Positions 30,401 to 40,965 of a DNA stretch of 64,000 nucleotides are shown here, one piece after another. The number at the start of each line of letters is the position of its first letter. The first letter of the stretch is position 1. This DNA is from Sphingomonas gilva (lineage in GTDB: Bacteria; Pseudomonadota; Alphaproteobacteria; Sphingomonadales; Sphingomonadaceae). The notes under the pieces were generated by a model. The model did not search any database and was not told the DNA's origin. It saw only the letters and a program-made list of their open reading frames with translations. The position numbers were made by a program, and so were the translations under genes. Where the stretch lies: the NCBI RefSeq assembly GCF_003515075.1, contig NZ_QWLV01000006.1, positions 149,412 to 213,411 of the forward strand. Reading direction: 5' to 3'.

Positions 30401-30915
30401 CGGAGGTCGCGTTTGCCCCGGCGTGGCAGCACGGCCGGGGCCCGCTCGCTATCCTGCCCGGTCTGCTCTTTCGGAGCGATCGGCCCTATCTGACCATCGC
30501 CCTGGCTTGGCTGCTGTCGATCGGCGGCAGCATGGCGCTGGGCGCGGCGATCGCGCTGATCGTTCCCGAAGCGGAGGCGCCTGAGCTCGGAAACAACATT
30601 GCCGTGGTGCTGATCGGCGTCGTCGTCCTCAGCCCGCTCATCGAATCGCTGATCATGGGCGGGGTGATCGACCTGCTGCTGCGCTGGCTGCGGCCCTGGC
30701 AGGCCGTGCTGGCGAGCGCGGCCGCATGGGGTGGCGTGCACAGCCTGATGGCCGCCACCTGGGGATTGGTCATCTGGTGGCCCTTCCTGATCTTTTCGAC
30801 CATATTCGTCACCTGGCGGCCGCGCGGCTTCTGGATCGCCATGCTGATGGCGGCGACCGTCCACGCCCTGCAGAACCTGTTTCCGGCCATCGCCATCGTG
30901 CTGGGATTCGAATGA
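30397..30915 (+). CDS. CPBP-like multi-pass membrane protein
   Basis: The ~172-residue protein has about five hydrophobic segments. [10 protein letters not shown] and [12 protein letters not shown] sit where CPBP (CAAX-type) intramembrane proteases carry their Glu and His motifs, although the usual EExxxR is reduced. A protease role is therefore uncertain. The start is a TTG whose last two bases overlap the clpX stop, giving translational coupling. Its own stop overlaps the antiporter gene that follows. Confidence 0.7.
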
Positions 30916-32003
30916 GCGCGAAGCCCCACAAGGCGCTGCCAATCTGGTCGCTGGCGCTGCCCGCGATCGGCGTGCTGGCGATCGTCTCGTCGCTCGCGAA
31001 GCTGGGCGGGATCGGCGTGGTGGCGGCGGCCGCCATCCTGATCGGCTGCGTGCTGGCCGCGGTGCATCATGCCGAGGTCGTCGCGCACAAGGTGGGCGAG
31101 CCGTTCGGCACGCTGGTGCTCGCGGTGGCGGTGACGGTCATCGAGGTCTCGCTGATCGTATCGCTGATGATGTCGGGCAGCGGGGACACCACCGCGCTCG
31201 CCCGCGACACGGTGTTCGCCGCGATCATGATCATCCTGAACGGCATCGTCGGCATCTGCATCCTGGTCGGCGGGGTCAGCCACCACGAACAGCGTTTCGT
31301 CCAGCGCGGGGTGAGCGCAGCGCTGGGCGTGCTCGCGGCGATGGCGGTGCTGAGCCTGGTGCTGCCCAACTACACCGCGAGCACGCCCGGGCCATTCTAT
31401 TCGAACGCGCAGCTCGCCTTCACCGCGATCGTCTCGCTGATCCTCTACGGCACCTTCGTGCTGATCCAGACGGTTCGCCACCGCGACTATTTCCTGCCCG
31501 CGGTGGAGGGCGACGTACCGGCCGACCTCCACGCCGCGCCGCCCAGCGGCCGCGAGGCGTGGATCGCGTTCGGCGTGCTGCTGGTCGCGCTCGTCGGCGT
31601 GGTCCTGCTGGCCAAGGACCTGGCGCCGACGGTGGAAGCCGCGGTGCTTGGCGCGGGCCTGCCGATCGCGATCGTCGGCGTCGTCATCGCCGCGCTGGTG
31701 CTGGCGCCCGAGAGCCTGGCCGCGGTCAAGGCGGCGCGGCGCAACCGGTTGCAGACCAGCCTCAACCTCGCGCTCGGCTCCGCGCTGGCGACGATCGGCC
31801 TGACCATCCCGACGGTTGCGATCGTCAGCCTGACGATGGGCTGGGATCTGGCGCTGGGCATCGATCCCAAAGGGCTGACGCTGCTCGGCCTGTCATTGCT
31901 GGTGGCGGTGCTGTCCCTGGGCACGGGACGGACGACGGTGCTGCAAGGCGTCGTCCATCTCGTGATCTTCGCGGCCTATCTGTTCACGACGATCGTGCCC
32001 TGA
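30912..32003 (+). CDS. Calcium/sodium:proton antiporter, ChaA-like
   Basis: The 363-residue protein has about 11 transmembrane segments. Two internally related Na/Ca-exchanger motifs are visible: VAVTVIEVSLIVSLMMSG in the first half and APESLAAVKAARRNRLQTSLNLALGSALATIGLTIP in the second, each with the acidic residue used for cation transport. It resembles ChaA-type Ca2+/H+ antiporters of the inner membrane. It is coupled by ATGA overlap to the gene before it. Confidence 0.88.
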   Translation: MSAKPHKALPIWSLALPAIGVLAIVSSLAKLGGIGVVAAAAILIGCVLAAVHHAEVVAHKVGEPFGTLVLAVAVTVIEVSLIVSLMMSGSGDTTALARDTVFAAIMIILNGIVGICILVGGVSHHEQRFVQRGVSAALGVLAAMAVLSLVLPNYTASTPGPFYSNAQLAFTAIVSLILYGTFVLIQTVRHRDYFLPAVEGDVPADLHAAPPSGREAWIAFGVLLVALVGVVLLAKDLAPTVEAAVLGAGLPIAIVGVVIAALVLAPESLAAVKAARRNRLQTSLNLALGSALATIGLTIPTVAIVSLTMGWDLALGIDPKGLTLLGLSLLVAVLSLGTGRTTVLQGVVHLVIFAAYLFTTIVP

Positions 32004-32010
32004 TCGAACC

Positions 32011-32613
32011 CTAGCCGCCGAGATTTTCCGGCCATTCCAACGCGCCCATGAAACGCTGAACGGCGTCGTCGTGTTCGCTGCCCGCCGGCGTCGAGGTGCG
32101 GTATTTCACCTGCCAGCCGCTCTTCGGCGGGCAGTAGACGTAGAGTTCGGACGCGACCGCGCCCTGCCGGCTGAAGAAATCGGCGGTGATTGTGTAGGCG
32201 ACGTGATCGCCCGCCAGCCGGGCGTCGGCGTCGGGGGCGGGACGGCTATCCTCCCGCACGAGTTTCGCATCGGGAAAACGCTCGGTGATCGCCTGTTTGG
32301 CCCCGTCATAGGATGTCCGGCACTGGGCGTCTTCCGCGCCGTCATCGGACGGCGACGGATAGACATAGACGCTGACCAGCGCGACTATGCTGCCGTCCGC
32401 GATCAGTTCGTAGCTGACGCCGACATCGGTCCCCTCTTCGTTATACTCGATCACCGCCTGGCGGGCGAACGATCCCACCGCAGCCGGAAAGTTGAAGCCG
32501 GTTTCGCCATGGACATAGGGGTCGGGCGGGGATTCGACCTTCCGCTGCGCGTGCGCCATGCCAGCCGAAAGCAGGGCAAGCCCCGCGACCATGGCCGCGA
32601 TCTTGTTCGTCAT
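32011..32613 (-). CDS. Hypothetical exported protein
   Basis: The 200-residue protein has a signal peptide (MTNKIAAMVAGLALLSAGMAHAQ) and a predicted beta-rich body (GFNFPAAVGSFARQAVIEYNEEG...LYVYCPPKSGWQVKYR). No family is recognised. Its start overlaps the stop of the M1 peptidase upstream in ATGA, so it is probably translated from the same mRNA. It converges on the antiporter gene. Confidence 0.78.
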   Translation of the reverse strand: MTNKIAAMVAGLALLSAGMAHAQRKVESPPDPYVHGETGFNFPAAVGSFARQAVIEYNEEGTDVGVSYELIADGSIVALVSVYVYPSPSDDGAEDAQCRTSYDGAKQAITERFPDAKLVREDSRPAPDADARLAGDHVAYTITADFFSRQGAVASELYVYCPPKSGWQVKYRTSTPAGSEHDDAVQRFMGALEWPENLGG

Positions 32614-34359
32614 TTCCCTGCCTGCGCCTCCTGCCACGCCTGATAGTCCTCCACCGCCTTCGAACGCTTGAGGATCTTCGCCCATGGATCGACCACGACA
32701 TGCGCGCCCTCGGGCACCGTCAGCGTGTCCTTGCCGCCAGTCATCGCCAGCCGCTGGACCCGGCCGTCGACCTGCACCTCCACGGGCATGGGGAAGGGCT
32801 TGTTCTCCGGGGTTTTCCACGCGAGCGACAGCGTGTTGCCGCGCCGCGTCTCGACCAATTCGGGCAAAGCCGCCTCATCGAGGTACACGTCGAAGAACCA
32901 GCCATAGTCGCTGCCGGTCACCTGGTCGACGATGGCGCGATACTCGGCCGAGGAGCTGAAGCGCGGCTCGAAATTGCCCGGCTTGGGGTCGGGCCGGCCA
33001 TAGACGGCGCGAGTCGTCACTTCGATGAAGGCCGCGTCGCCGATCAGGTTGCGCAAGGTGTGGAGCATCCATGCGCCCTTGACGTAGATGTCCTGGCCCG
33101 GCCCGCCATCTTCGATGCGGTAGACGTCCTCCGCCGCCATCGGCTTGCCGGAGACCAGCGGCGCGGCGTTGGCGATGGTGTTGCGGGATTTCTCCATCAT
33201 CGACGCGTAGCGCGCCTCGCCCTCCCGCCAGCGGCCGTAGAGCGGTTGCATGTACGCGCCGTATCCTTCGTGCAGCCAGAAATCGTCCCAGTCGGCCGCG
33301 GTCAGCTGGTTGGCGAACCATTCATGGGCGAATTCGTGCTGGAACAGCCAGTCGAAGCCGGTCGCGTCCTTCTTGTACTCATTGCCATAGGCGTTGATCG
33401 TCTGATGCTCCATGCCGAGATGCGGCGTTTCGACCACGCCCATCTTGTCCCCGGCGAAGGGGTAGGGGCCGACCGTCGCCTCGAAGAAGTCGAGCGTCGG
33501 CGCGAACTCGGCGAACAGGCCCCTGGCCTTCGCCTCGCGCCCGGGGAGGTGCCAATATTCCATCGGAAAGCTGTTGCCGAAACGGCTCTGATAGGTGCCG
33601 CGGATGACTTCATAGGGCGCGATGTTGAGCGCGATGCCGTAGTTGGTGGGGTTGGCCACCGACCAATGCCAGGTCGACCGGCCGTCGGGCAGGGGATCGG
33701 TCCGCAGCAGGCGACCGTTGGAGATCGCCTTCAGCCCGTCGGGCACGGTGATGTGGAGATCGATCCGCTTGGGCTCTGCGGTCGGATGGTCGATGCATGG
33801 CCAGAACAGGTCGCAGCCCGCGCCCTGCACCGCGGTCGCGATCCACGGCGCGCCCTGGGGCGTCTTGGCCCAGACGAAGCCGCCATCCCATGGCGCGCGG
33901 ATCGCGACGTGCGGGGTGCCCCCATAGGTGATCCGCGCCGAGACCTTGCCGCCCGCCGATATGCGGCGGGGCAGGCGGATGGTCAGCTGCCCCTGGGGAT
34001 TGCTCCACGCCGTCTTCGGCAGGTCTCGTCCGTCGATCGCGATGGCGGTGACGGGAAGGTTGCGGTCAAGATCGATGACCAGCCGGTCGGTGGCCGCTTT
34101 CGCCGTGAAGTTGAGCGTGGCGATGCCGGAGATCGCCTCGCGATCGGGGAATATCTCGAAGGCGAGGTCGGCGGTGTCGAACTGGAGCTTGGCCTGGTCG
34201 GCGTCGAGCTTCCCGCCCGACTTGGCGGTCTGCGGGGTGAGCGGCGGCTTGCCGGGGTCGGCCGCGGTGGCCGGAATCGCGCACGCGATTGATGCGGCGG
34301 CAAGCATTCCCATATATGCAGGCAAACGAGGCGCACGCGCGCCTTCCTTCGGAGATTGC

Positions 34360-34361
<2 letters not shown>
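32610..34361 (-). CDS. M1 family metallopeptidase
   Basis: The 583-residue protein is a zinc aminopeptidase: HEFAHEW gives His342, Glu343 and His346, and LHEGYG about 19 residues later supplies the third ligand. LGMEHQTINAYG replaces the usual GAMEN exopeptidase motif. A signal peptide precedes ATAADPG, so it is exported. The start at 34361 has AGGA 7 bases upstream but overlaps the lon ATG on the other strand. ATG 34313 is an alternative that leaves a shorter signal peptide. Confidence 0.92.
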
Positions 34362-36756
<2,395 letters not shown>

Positions 36757-36770
36757 TTGGAGCATTTTGA

Positions 36771-36804
36771 CGCGATTCCGCCGCAAAACCGCGGCGGAAT
36801 CGCG
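36771..36804 (+). terminator. Hairpin terminator after lon
   Basis: CGCGATTCCGCCGC (36771-36784) pairs with GCGGCGGAATCGCG (36791-36804), a perfect 14-base stem with the loop AAAACC. The trailing CAAAAGCCTTT is only weakly T-rich. It separates lon from the hupB promoter. Confidence 0.75.
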
Positions 36805-36813
36805 CAAAAGCCT

Positions 36814-36842
36814 TTGACACGGGGATTTGTGGCGGCCTTACT
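36814..36842 (+). promoter_or_regulatory. Promoter of hupB
   Basis: A consensus TTGACA (36814-36819) is spaced 17 bases from CTTACT (36837-36842), directly after the lon terminator and about 60 bases before the hupB start. Confidence 0.65.
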
Positions 36843-36910
36843 GCGCCACCGGCTAGGCCCGAGTCACCGAGTCTAATCGCCGATAGCAACAAAATGGGGG
36901 TTCCCAGGGC

Positions 36911-37183
36911 ATGAACAAGCAAGAACTGATCGGGTCGGTCGCTGACCACACCGGGCTCACCAAGGGCGACGCCAGCAAGGCGGTCGAAGCCGTCTTCGAT
37001 ACGATCGGCGGCGCGCTGAAGAAGGGCGACGAGGTTCGCCTGGTCGGTTTTGGCACTTTCTCGGTCAGCAAGCGCAAGGCGTCGACGGGCCGCAACCCGC
37101 GCACCGGCGAGCCGATGACGATCAAGGCGTCGACCCAGCCCAAGTTCAAGGCCGGCAAGGGGCTGAAGGACGCGGTCAACTAA
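36911..37183 (+). CDS. hupB: DNA-binding protein HU
   Basis: The 90-residue nucleoid protein shows the HU fold: MNKQELIGSVADHTGLTKGDASKAVEA, then VRLVGFGTFSVSKRKA and the DNA-clasping arm GRNPRTGEPMTIKAS. It bends DNA without strong sequence preference. It has its own promoter but lies just after lon, an arrangement also seen in other Proteobacteria. Confidence 0.97.
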   Translation: MNKQELIGSVADHTGLTKGDASKAVEAVFDTIGGALKKGDEVRLVGFGTFSVSKRKASTGRNPRTGEPMTIKASTQPKFKAGKGLKDAVN

Positions 37184-37311
37184 GACCGCCCGGCGCGCGT
37201 GCGGGCTGGACAAGCCCGGCGAGCGCCAATATGAGCTTTCGGACCGGGCGGCACGATGTGTCGCCCGTGTCTTTTCCGGGAAGGGCCCTTGGGCTTTTCC
37301 CGATCGGGCGT

Positions 37312-37386
37312 GGGCGCATAGCTCAGCGGTAGAGCACACCCTTCACACGGGTGGGGTCGCAGGTTCAATCCCTGCTGCGCCCACCA
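37312..37386 (+). tRNA. tRNA-Val(CAC)
   Basis: The 75-base cloverleaf has acceptor arms GGGCGCA and TGCGCCC, anticodon stem CACCC/GGGTG around TTCACAC with anticodon CAC, a GGTTCAATC T-loop region, discriminator A and encoded CCA. Confidence 0.96.
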
Positions 37387-37431
37387 CGCCCGGCGGTTTG
37401 CCGCATCTGATCCGAATAGATCGACCTGAAC

Positions 37432-37526
37432 CGTCGCCCCTGCGAAGGCAGGGGCCCATCTTTGCCGTCCGCGAGCGCGGCGGTTGATGGCGCGTCGGGA
37501 TAGGCCCCTGCCTTCGCAGGGGCGAC
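37432..37526. repeat. CGTCGCCCCTGC-family palindromic repeat, copy 4
   Basis: CGTCGCCCCTGCGAAGG on the left and CCTTCGCAGGGGCGAC on the right are perfect inverted arms. The 40-base centre differs from the other copies and lacks the GTGCCACAA core. It lies between tRNA-Val and a 2OG-oxygenase gene. Confidence 0.85.
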
Positions 37527-37562
37527 AAGGATGGAATCGGCAAAAGCTGGCTTCTCGCTCGC

Positions 37563-38237
37563 CTACCAACCCCACGGCCTTTCCCTGAACCACTTGGTGA
37601 TGACGTACTTGGTGCCCGCCCGCACCTTCATCCCCGCGTGCAGCGTCGCGCCGTTGAGGCCGCCATCGGCCAGGCGGTTGTTCCAGGCGAGCAGCTTGCC
37701 CGTCTCCGGCGGCACGATCTTGTCGATTTCCTTGAACCGCGTCGCCCCGCCGGCCTTGGGTTCGTTGAGGTAGATCATCACCGTCCAGGTGCGGTTCCCC
37801 GCGACCGAGGTGTAGCGCTCGTAATCCACTCCATCGACGTCGAAGAAGTCGGTGTGCGCCTTGAACTGCTGGCCGACGGCGTAGCGCTGGCCTTGTATCG
37901 GCTCGCCATATTGCGGGTCGAGGCCCGTCAGCGCCGCGATGCGCGCTTCAACCTCGATCACGATCGGGTCGTCGGGCGACAGGTCGCACGTCTCGCTGGT
38001 GCGGAAGGCGTCGTCGCCATTGGGATCGGACACGGTCGAGGGACGCCGGTTCGAATCGATCAGCCCGCAGATGGCGGCGCACAGATCGGGCGGGAGGAAG
38101 CCGCGCTGGACGAACAGGGTCAGCCTGGGGCTCGGCACGCGCTGGATGCCGCGGACGCGCATCAGATTGGCGATGACGGGTTCGGGGGGCAGGCCGGAGC
38201 CTGCGGGCTGGGCGGCGGCGGTCATGGCCGCGCCCAT
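37563..38237 (-). CDS. 2OG-Fe(II) oxygenase, prolyl 4-hydroxylase-like (paralogue 2)
   Basis: The ~224-residue protein mirrors the gene at 16154: ETCDLSPDDPIV, GQRYAVGQQFKAHTDFF (H-x-D), then GATLHAGMKVRAGTKYVITKWFRERPWG with the distal His and 2-oxoglutarate Lys. FVQRGFLPPDLCAAICGLID aligns with the same region of the paralogue. The start at 38237 has GAGG 8 bases upstream. Substrate unknown. It lies between two tRNA genes and next to a palindromic repeat. Confidence 0.87.
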   Translation of the reverse strand: MGAAMTAAAQPAGSGLPPEPVIANLMRVRGIQRVPSPRLTLFVQRGFLPPDLCAAICGLIDSNRRPSTVSDPNGDDAFRTSETCDLSPDDPIVIEVEARIAALTGLDPQYGEPIQGQRYAVGQQFKAHTDFFDVDGVDYERYTSVAGNRTWTVMIYLNEPKAGGATRFKEIDKIVPPETGKLLAWNNRLADGGLNGATLHAGMKVRAGTKYVITKWFRERPWGW

Positions 38238-38334
38238 AGCGTCTCGCCTCATCCGATGCGAGGGGGCGCGGTGCTGCTTGACCGCTGGGCACGCTCACTC
38301 CTATGGAGCGCGCTCTCGCAGTGATGCTGCGCGT

Positions 38335-38412
38335 GGCGATCGTAGCTCAGTCGGTTAGAGCGCCGGTTTGTGGTACCGGAGGTCGCGGGTTCGGATCCCG
38401 TCGATCGCCCCA
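38335..38412 (+). tRNA. tRNA-His(GUG)
   Basis: Acceptor arms GCGATCG and CGATCGC, D-arm GCTC/GAGC, anticodon stem CCGGT/ACCGG around TTGTGGT with anticodon GTG, and a T-arm with GGTTCGGAT. A G at -1 (38335) faces C73, followed by encoded CCA, the canonical bacterial His identity pair. Confidence 0.96.
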
Positions 38413-38495
38413 TTTTTCCCTTGGGACTGGCCATCGTGCCGCGATAAGAATATTACGCACCTGCGACATTTCATTTCTAGACCTGAAGGTGCGCG

Positions 38496-39545
38496 ATGAC
38501 GGCCGTGTGGGATTATCCGGATTTCGACGATCACGAGGGCGTCCACCTGATTCGCGACAAGAGCGCCGGGCTGACGGCGATTATCGCGATCCACTCGACC
38601 GCGCTCGGCCCCGCCGCGGGCGGCGCCCGCTTCTGGCACTATCCCGAAGGAGCGCGCGCCATCACCGATGCGCTGCGGCTGTCGCGCGGGATGAGCTTCA
38701 AGAACGCCATGGCCGGCCTGCCGATGGGCGGCGGCAAGGGCGTGATCCTGGCCGACGCAGACCGCACCAAGACGCCGGAGATGCTGAAGGCGTTCGGCCG
38801 CGCGGTCGAATCGCTGTGCGGGCGCTATGTCACGGCGGAGGATGTCGGCATCAGCGAGGCGGACATGCAGGTGGTGGCGACCGAGACGCGCCATGTCTCC
38901 GGGCTGCCGGTGGGCGCGGGGCATGCCGGGGGCGATCCCGGGCCGTTTACCGCGATGGGCGTCTATCTGGGCGTCGTCGCCGCTGCGAAGCGCGCGCTGG
39001 GCGTCGATTCGATGCGCGACGTGCACGTCGCGGTGCAGGGCGTGGGCAGCGTCGGCGGCGGCCTCGCCAGGCTGCTGACCAAGGACGGCGCCCGGCTGAC
39101 GCTGGCCGACGTCAACGCGGCGAAGGCCGAGGAACTGGCTGCCGAGCTTGGTGCGCATGTCGTCCCGGCGGAGGAACTGCTCGCGGTGTCGTGCGACATC
39201 GTCAGCCCCAACGCGCTCGGCGCGATCCTGACCGAGGCGTCGATCGCCGCGCTCGATGCGAAGGTCGTCGCGGGCGGCGCCAACAACCAGCTGGCGACGC
39301 GCGAGGACGGGGCGCGGCTGCATGCGCGCGGCATCCTCTACGCCCCCGATTACGTCATCAACGCCGGGGGCATCATCAATGTCGGCCTCGAATATCTCGG
39401 GCAGGGCGACCGCGCCGAGGTCGAGGCGCGGATCGCCCGCATCCCCGAACGGCTGACCGAGGTGTGGGACGAGAGCGACCGCACGAGCGCGCCCGCCGCC
39501 GACGTCGCCGACCGGATCGCCCAGCGGCTGATCGGGCGGGGGTGA
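38496..39545 (+). CDS. Glu/Leu/Phe/Val dehydrogenase (leucine dehydrogenase-like)
   Basis: The 349-residue enzyme should reversibly deaminate a branched-chain or related amino acid with NAD+. GPAAGGARFWHY and LPMGGGKGVI supply the substrate-binding and catalytic lysines, and VQGVGSVGGGLARLL is the dinucleotide-binding loop, followed by AGGANNQL. The length fits leucine dehydrogenases rather than hexameric glutamate dehydrogenases. It could recycle what the ilv/leu genes in this window make. GAAGGT precedes the ATG at 38496. Confidence 0.88.
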   Translation: MTAVWDYPDFDDHEGVHLIRDKSAGLTAIIAIHSTALGPAAGGARFWHYPEGARAITDALRLSRGMSFKNAMAGLPMGGGKGVILADADRTKTPEMLKAFGRAVESLCGRYVTAEDVGISEADMQVVATETRHVSGLPVGAGHAGGDPGPFTAMGVYLGVVAAAKRALGVDSMRDVHVAVQGVGSVGGGLARLLTKDGARLTLADVNAAKAEELAAELGAHVVPAEELLAVSCDIVSPNALGAILTEASIAALDAKVVAGGANNQLATREDGARLHARGILYAPDYVINAGGIINVGLEYLGQGDRAEVEARIARIPERLTEVWDESDRTSAPAADVADRIAQRLIGRG

Positions 39546-39549
39546 TTCC

Positions 39550-39641
39550 CGTCGCCCCTGCGCAGGCAGGGGCCTCGGTCGGCAAGCGCGGCGTTTGGAT
39601 GTGCCACAAGCCAAGCGGCCCCTGCCTGCGCAGGGGCGACG
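39550..39641. repeat. CGTCGCCCCTGC-family palindromic repeat, copy 5
   Basis: CGTCGCCCCTGCGCAGG and CCTGCGCAGGGGCGACGG are inverted arms around a centre containing GGATGTGCCACAAGCCAAG. It begins 4 bases after the dehydrogenase stop and precedes the ccm operon. Confidence 0.85.
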
Positions 39642-39689
39642 GTTCCGGGCTGGATTTGCCGTCCGATCTTCCCTAATCCGCCATCAATC

Positions 39690-40412
39690 GTGCCCGCCCT
39701 CCACGCCCTCGCCAACCCGACGCGCTTCCTGTCGATCGCGCGCCCGCTGACCCCGGTGCTGCTGTGGGCGGGCCTCTTGCTGCTCGCCGTCGGAGCATGG
39801 GCCGGGCTGACGCTGACGCCGCCCGATTATCTGCAGGGCGAAAGCGTGCGAATCCTCTATGTCCATGTGCCGAGCGCGTGGCTCGGCATGGGCGGCTGGA
39901 CCGGCATCGCGCTGGCGAGCTTCAGCCTGCTCGTCTGGCGGCATCCGCTGGCGGCGATCGCCGCGCGCGCGGTGGCGCTGCCCGGCGCTGTTTTCGCGGC
40001 GCTATGCCTGATCACCGGATCGATCTGGGGGCGGCCGACCTGGGGCACATGGTGGGAATGGGACGGGCGGCTGACGTCGATGCTGCTGCTGTTCTTTCTC
40101 TATCTCGCCTGGATCGGGCTGGCGCGCGCCGATGCCGAACGCGGCGGCGACGGGCGCATCCCGGCGATCTTCGGGCTCGCGGGGACGGCGCTGCTGCCCG
40201 TGATCCGCTATTCGGTGGTGTGGTGGCGCACGCTGCATCAGGGGCCGAGCATCACCGTGTCGGGATCGAGCATCGACGGATCGATCCTGTGGCCGCTGTG
40301 GCTGACGCTTACCGGGTTCAGCCTGGTGTTCGGCGCCATCGTTCTGATGCGGATGCGGGCGATGCTCGCACAGCAAAGGCTCGAGGCGCGGATGCGTCGG
40401 ATGGCGGCATGA
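39690..40412 (+). CDS. ccmC: Cytochrome c maturation heme-handling protein CcmC
   Basis: The 240-residue inner-membrane protein has six transmembrane segments and the tryptophan-rich heme motif WGTWWEWDGRL near residues 117-127, with flanking histidines. It loads heme onto CcmE. The start is GTG at 39690. It opens a tightly overlapping operon. ccmA and ccmB, whose products normally work with CcmC, are not in the window. Confidence 0.95.
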   Translation: MPALHALANPTRFLSIARPLTPVLLWAGLLLLAVGAWAGLTLTPPDYLQGESVRILYVHVPSAWLGMGGWTGIALASFSLLVWRHPLAAIAARAVALPGAVFAALCLITGSIWGRPTWGTWWEWDGRLTSMLLLFFLYLAWIGLARADAERGGDGRIPAIFGLAGTALLPVIRYSVVWWRTLHQGPSITVSGSSIDGSILWPLWLTLTGFSLVFGAIVLMRMRAMLAQQRLEARMRRMAA

Positions 40413-40534
40413 ACCACTGGCCCTTCATTCTCGCCGCCTATGGCGTGGTCGCGGCGGCCATGGCGCTGCTGATCGGCGCGAGCTGGCGTGCGATGCGCCG
40501 CGCCGAACGCGCGGTCGAAGATCTGCGCCGATGA
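40409..40534 (+). CDS. ccmD: Heme exporter protein CcmD
   Basis: The 41-residue protein (MNHWPFILAAYGVVAAAMAL and on) has one transmembrane helix and a basic C-terminus, the size and shape of CcmD, which releases holo-CcmE from CcmABC. Both ends overlap their neighbours by 4 bases (ATGA). Confidence 0.88.
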   Translation: MNHWPFILAAYGVVAAAMALLIGASWRAMRRAERAVEDLRR

Positions 40535-40965
40535 AGGCCAAGCATCAGCGGCTGACCCTGGCGCTGGCGGCGCTGGCGGCGATCGTCGGCGCGGGCGTGC
40601 TCGCCGTCTCCGCGCTGGGCGAGCAGGCGGCCTATTTCTATTCGCCCGCCGATGTCGCGCGCGAGGGCGTGCCGGTCGGCCGCGCGATCCGGCTGGGCGG
40701 GATGGTCGAGAAGGGATCGATCCGCCGCAGCGACGACGGCGTGACGATCCTGTTCACCGTCGAGGACGGCCCCGCCAGGACCCCGGTCGAGTTCCGCGGG
40801 GTGACGCCGGATCTGTTCAAGGAAGCCTCGGGCGTGGTCGCCGAGGGCCGCTTCCGCGCCGACGGCACCTTCATCGCCGACAATCTGCTCGCCAAGCATG
40901 ACGAGCGCTACATGCCGCCGCAGCTCGAAGGCGGGAAGCACAAGACCGAGACCCTGGAGCCATGA
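40531..40965 (+). CDS. ccmE: Cytochrome c-type biogenesis heme chaperone CcmE
   Basis: The 144-residue periplasmic chaperone has an N-terminal membrane anchor and an OB-fold. The covalent heme-binding His123 and the nearby Tyr127 lie in AKHDERYMPP. It carries heme from CcmC to CcmF/H. Overlaps ccmD and ccmF by 4 bases. Confidence 0.96.
   Translation: MKAKHQRLTLALAALAAIVGAGVLAVSALGEQAAYFYSPADVAREGVPVGRAIRLGGMVEKGSIRRSDDGVTILFTVEDGPARTPVEFRGVTPDLFKEASGVVAEGRFRADGTFIADNLLAKHDERYMPPQLEGGKHKTETLEP

Noticed and set aside
38335..38412. tRNA-His without G-1, as reported for some Alphaproteobacteria
   Set aside because: Careful alignment of the arms places a G at -1 opposite C73, the canonical state.
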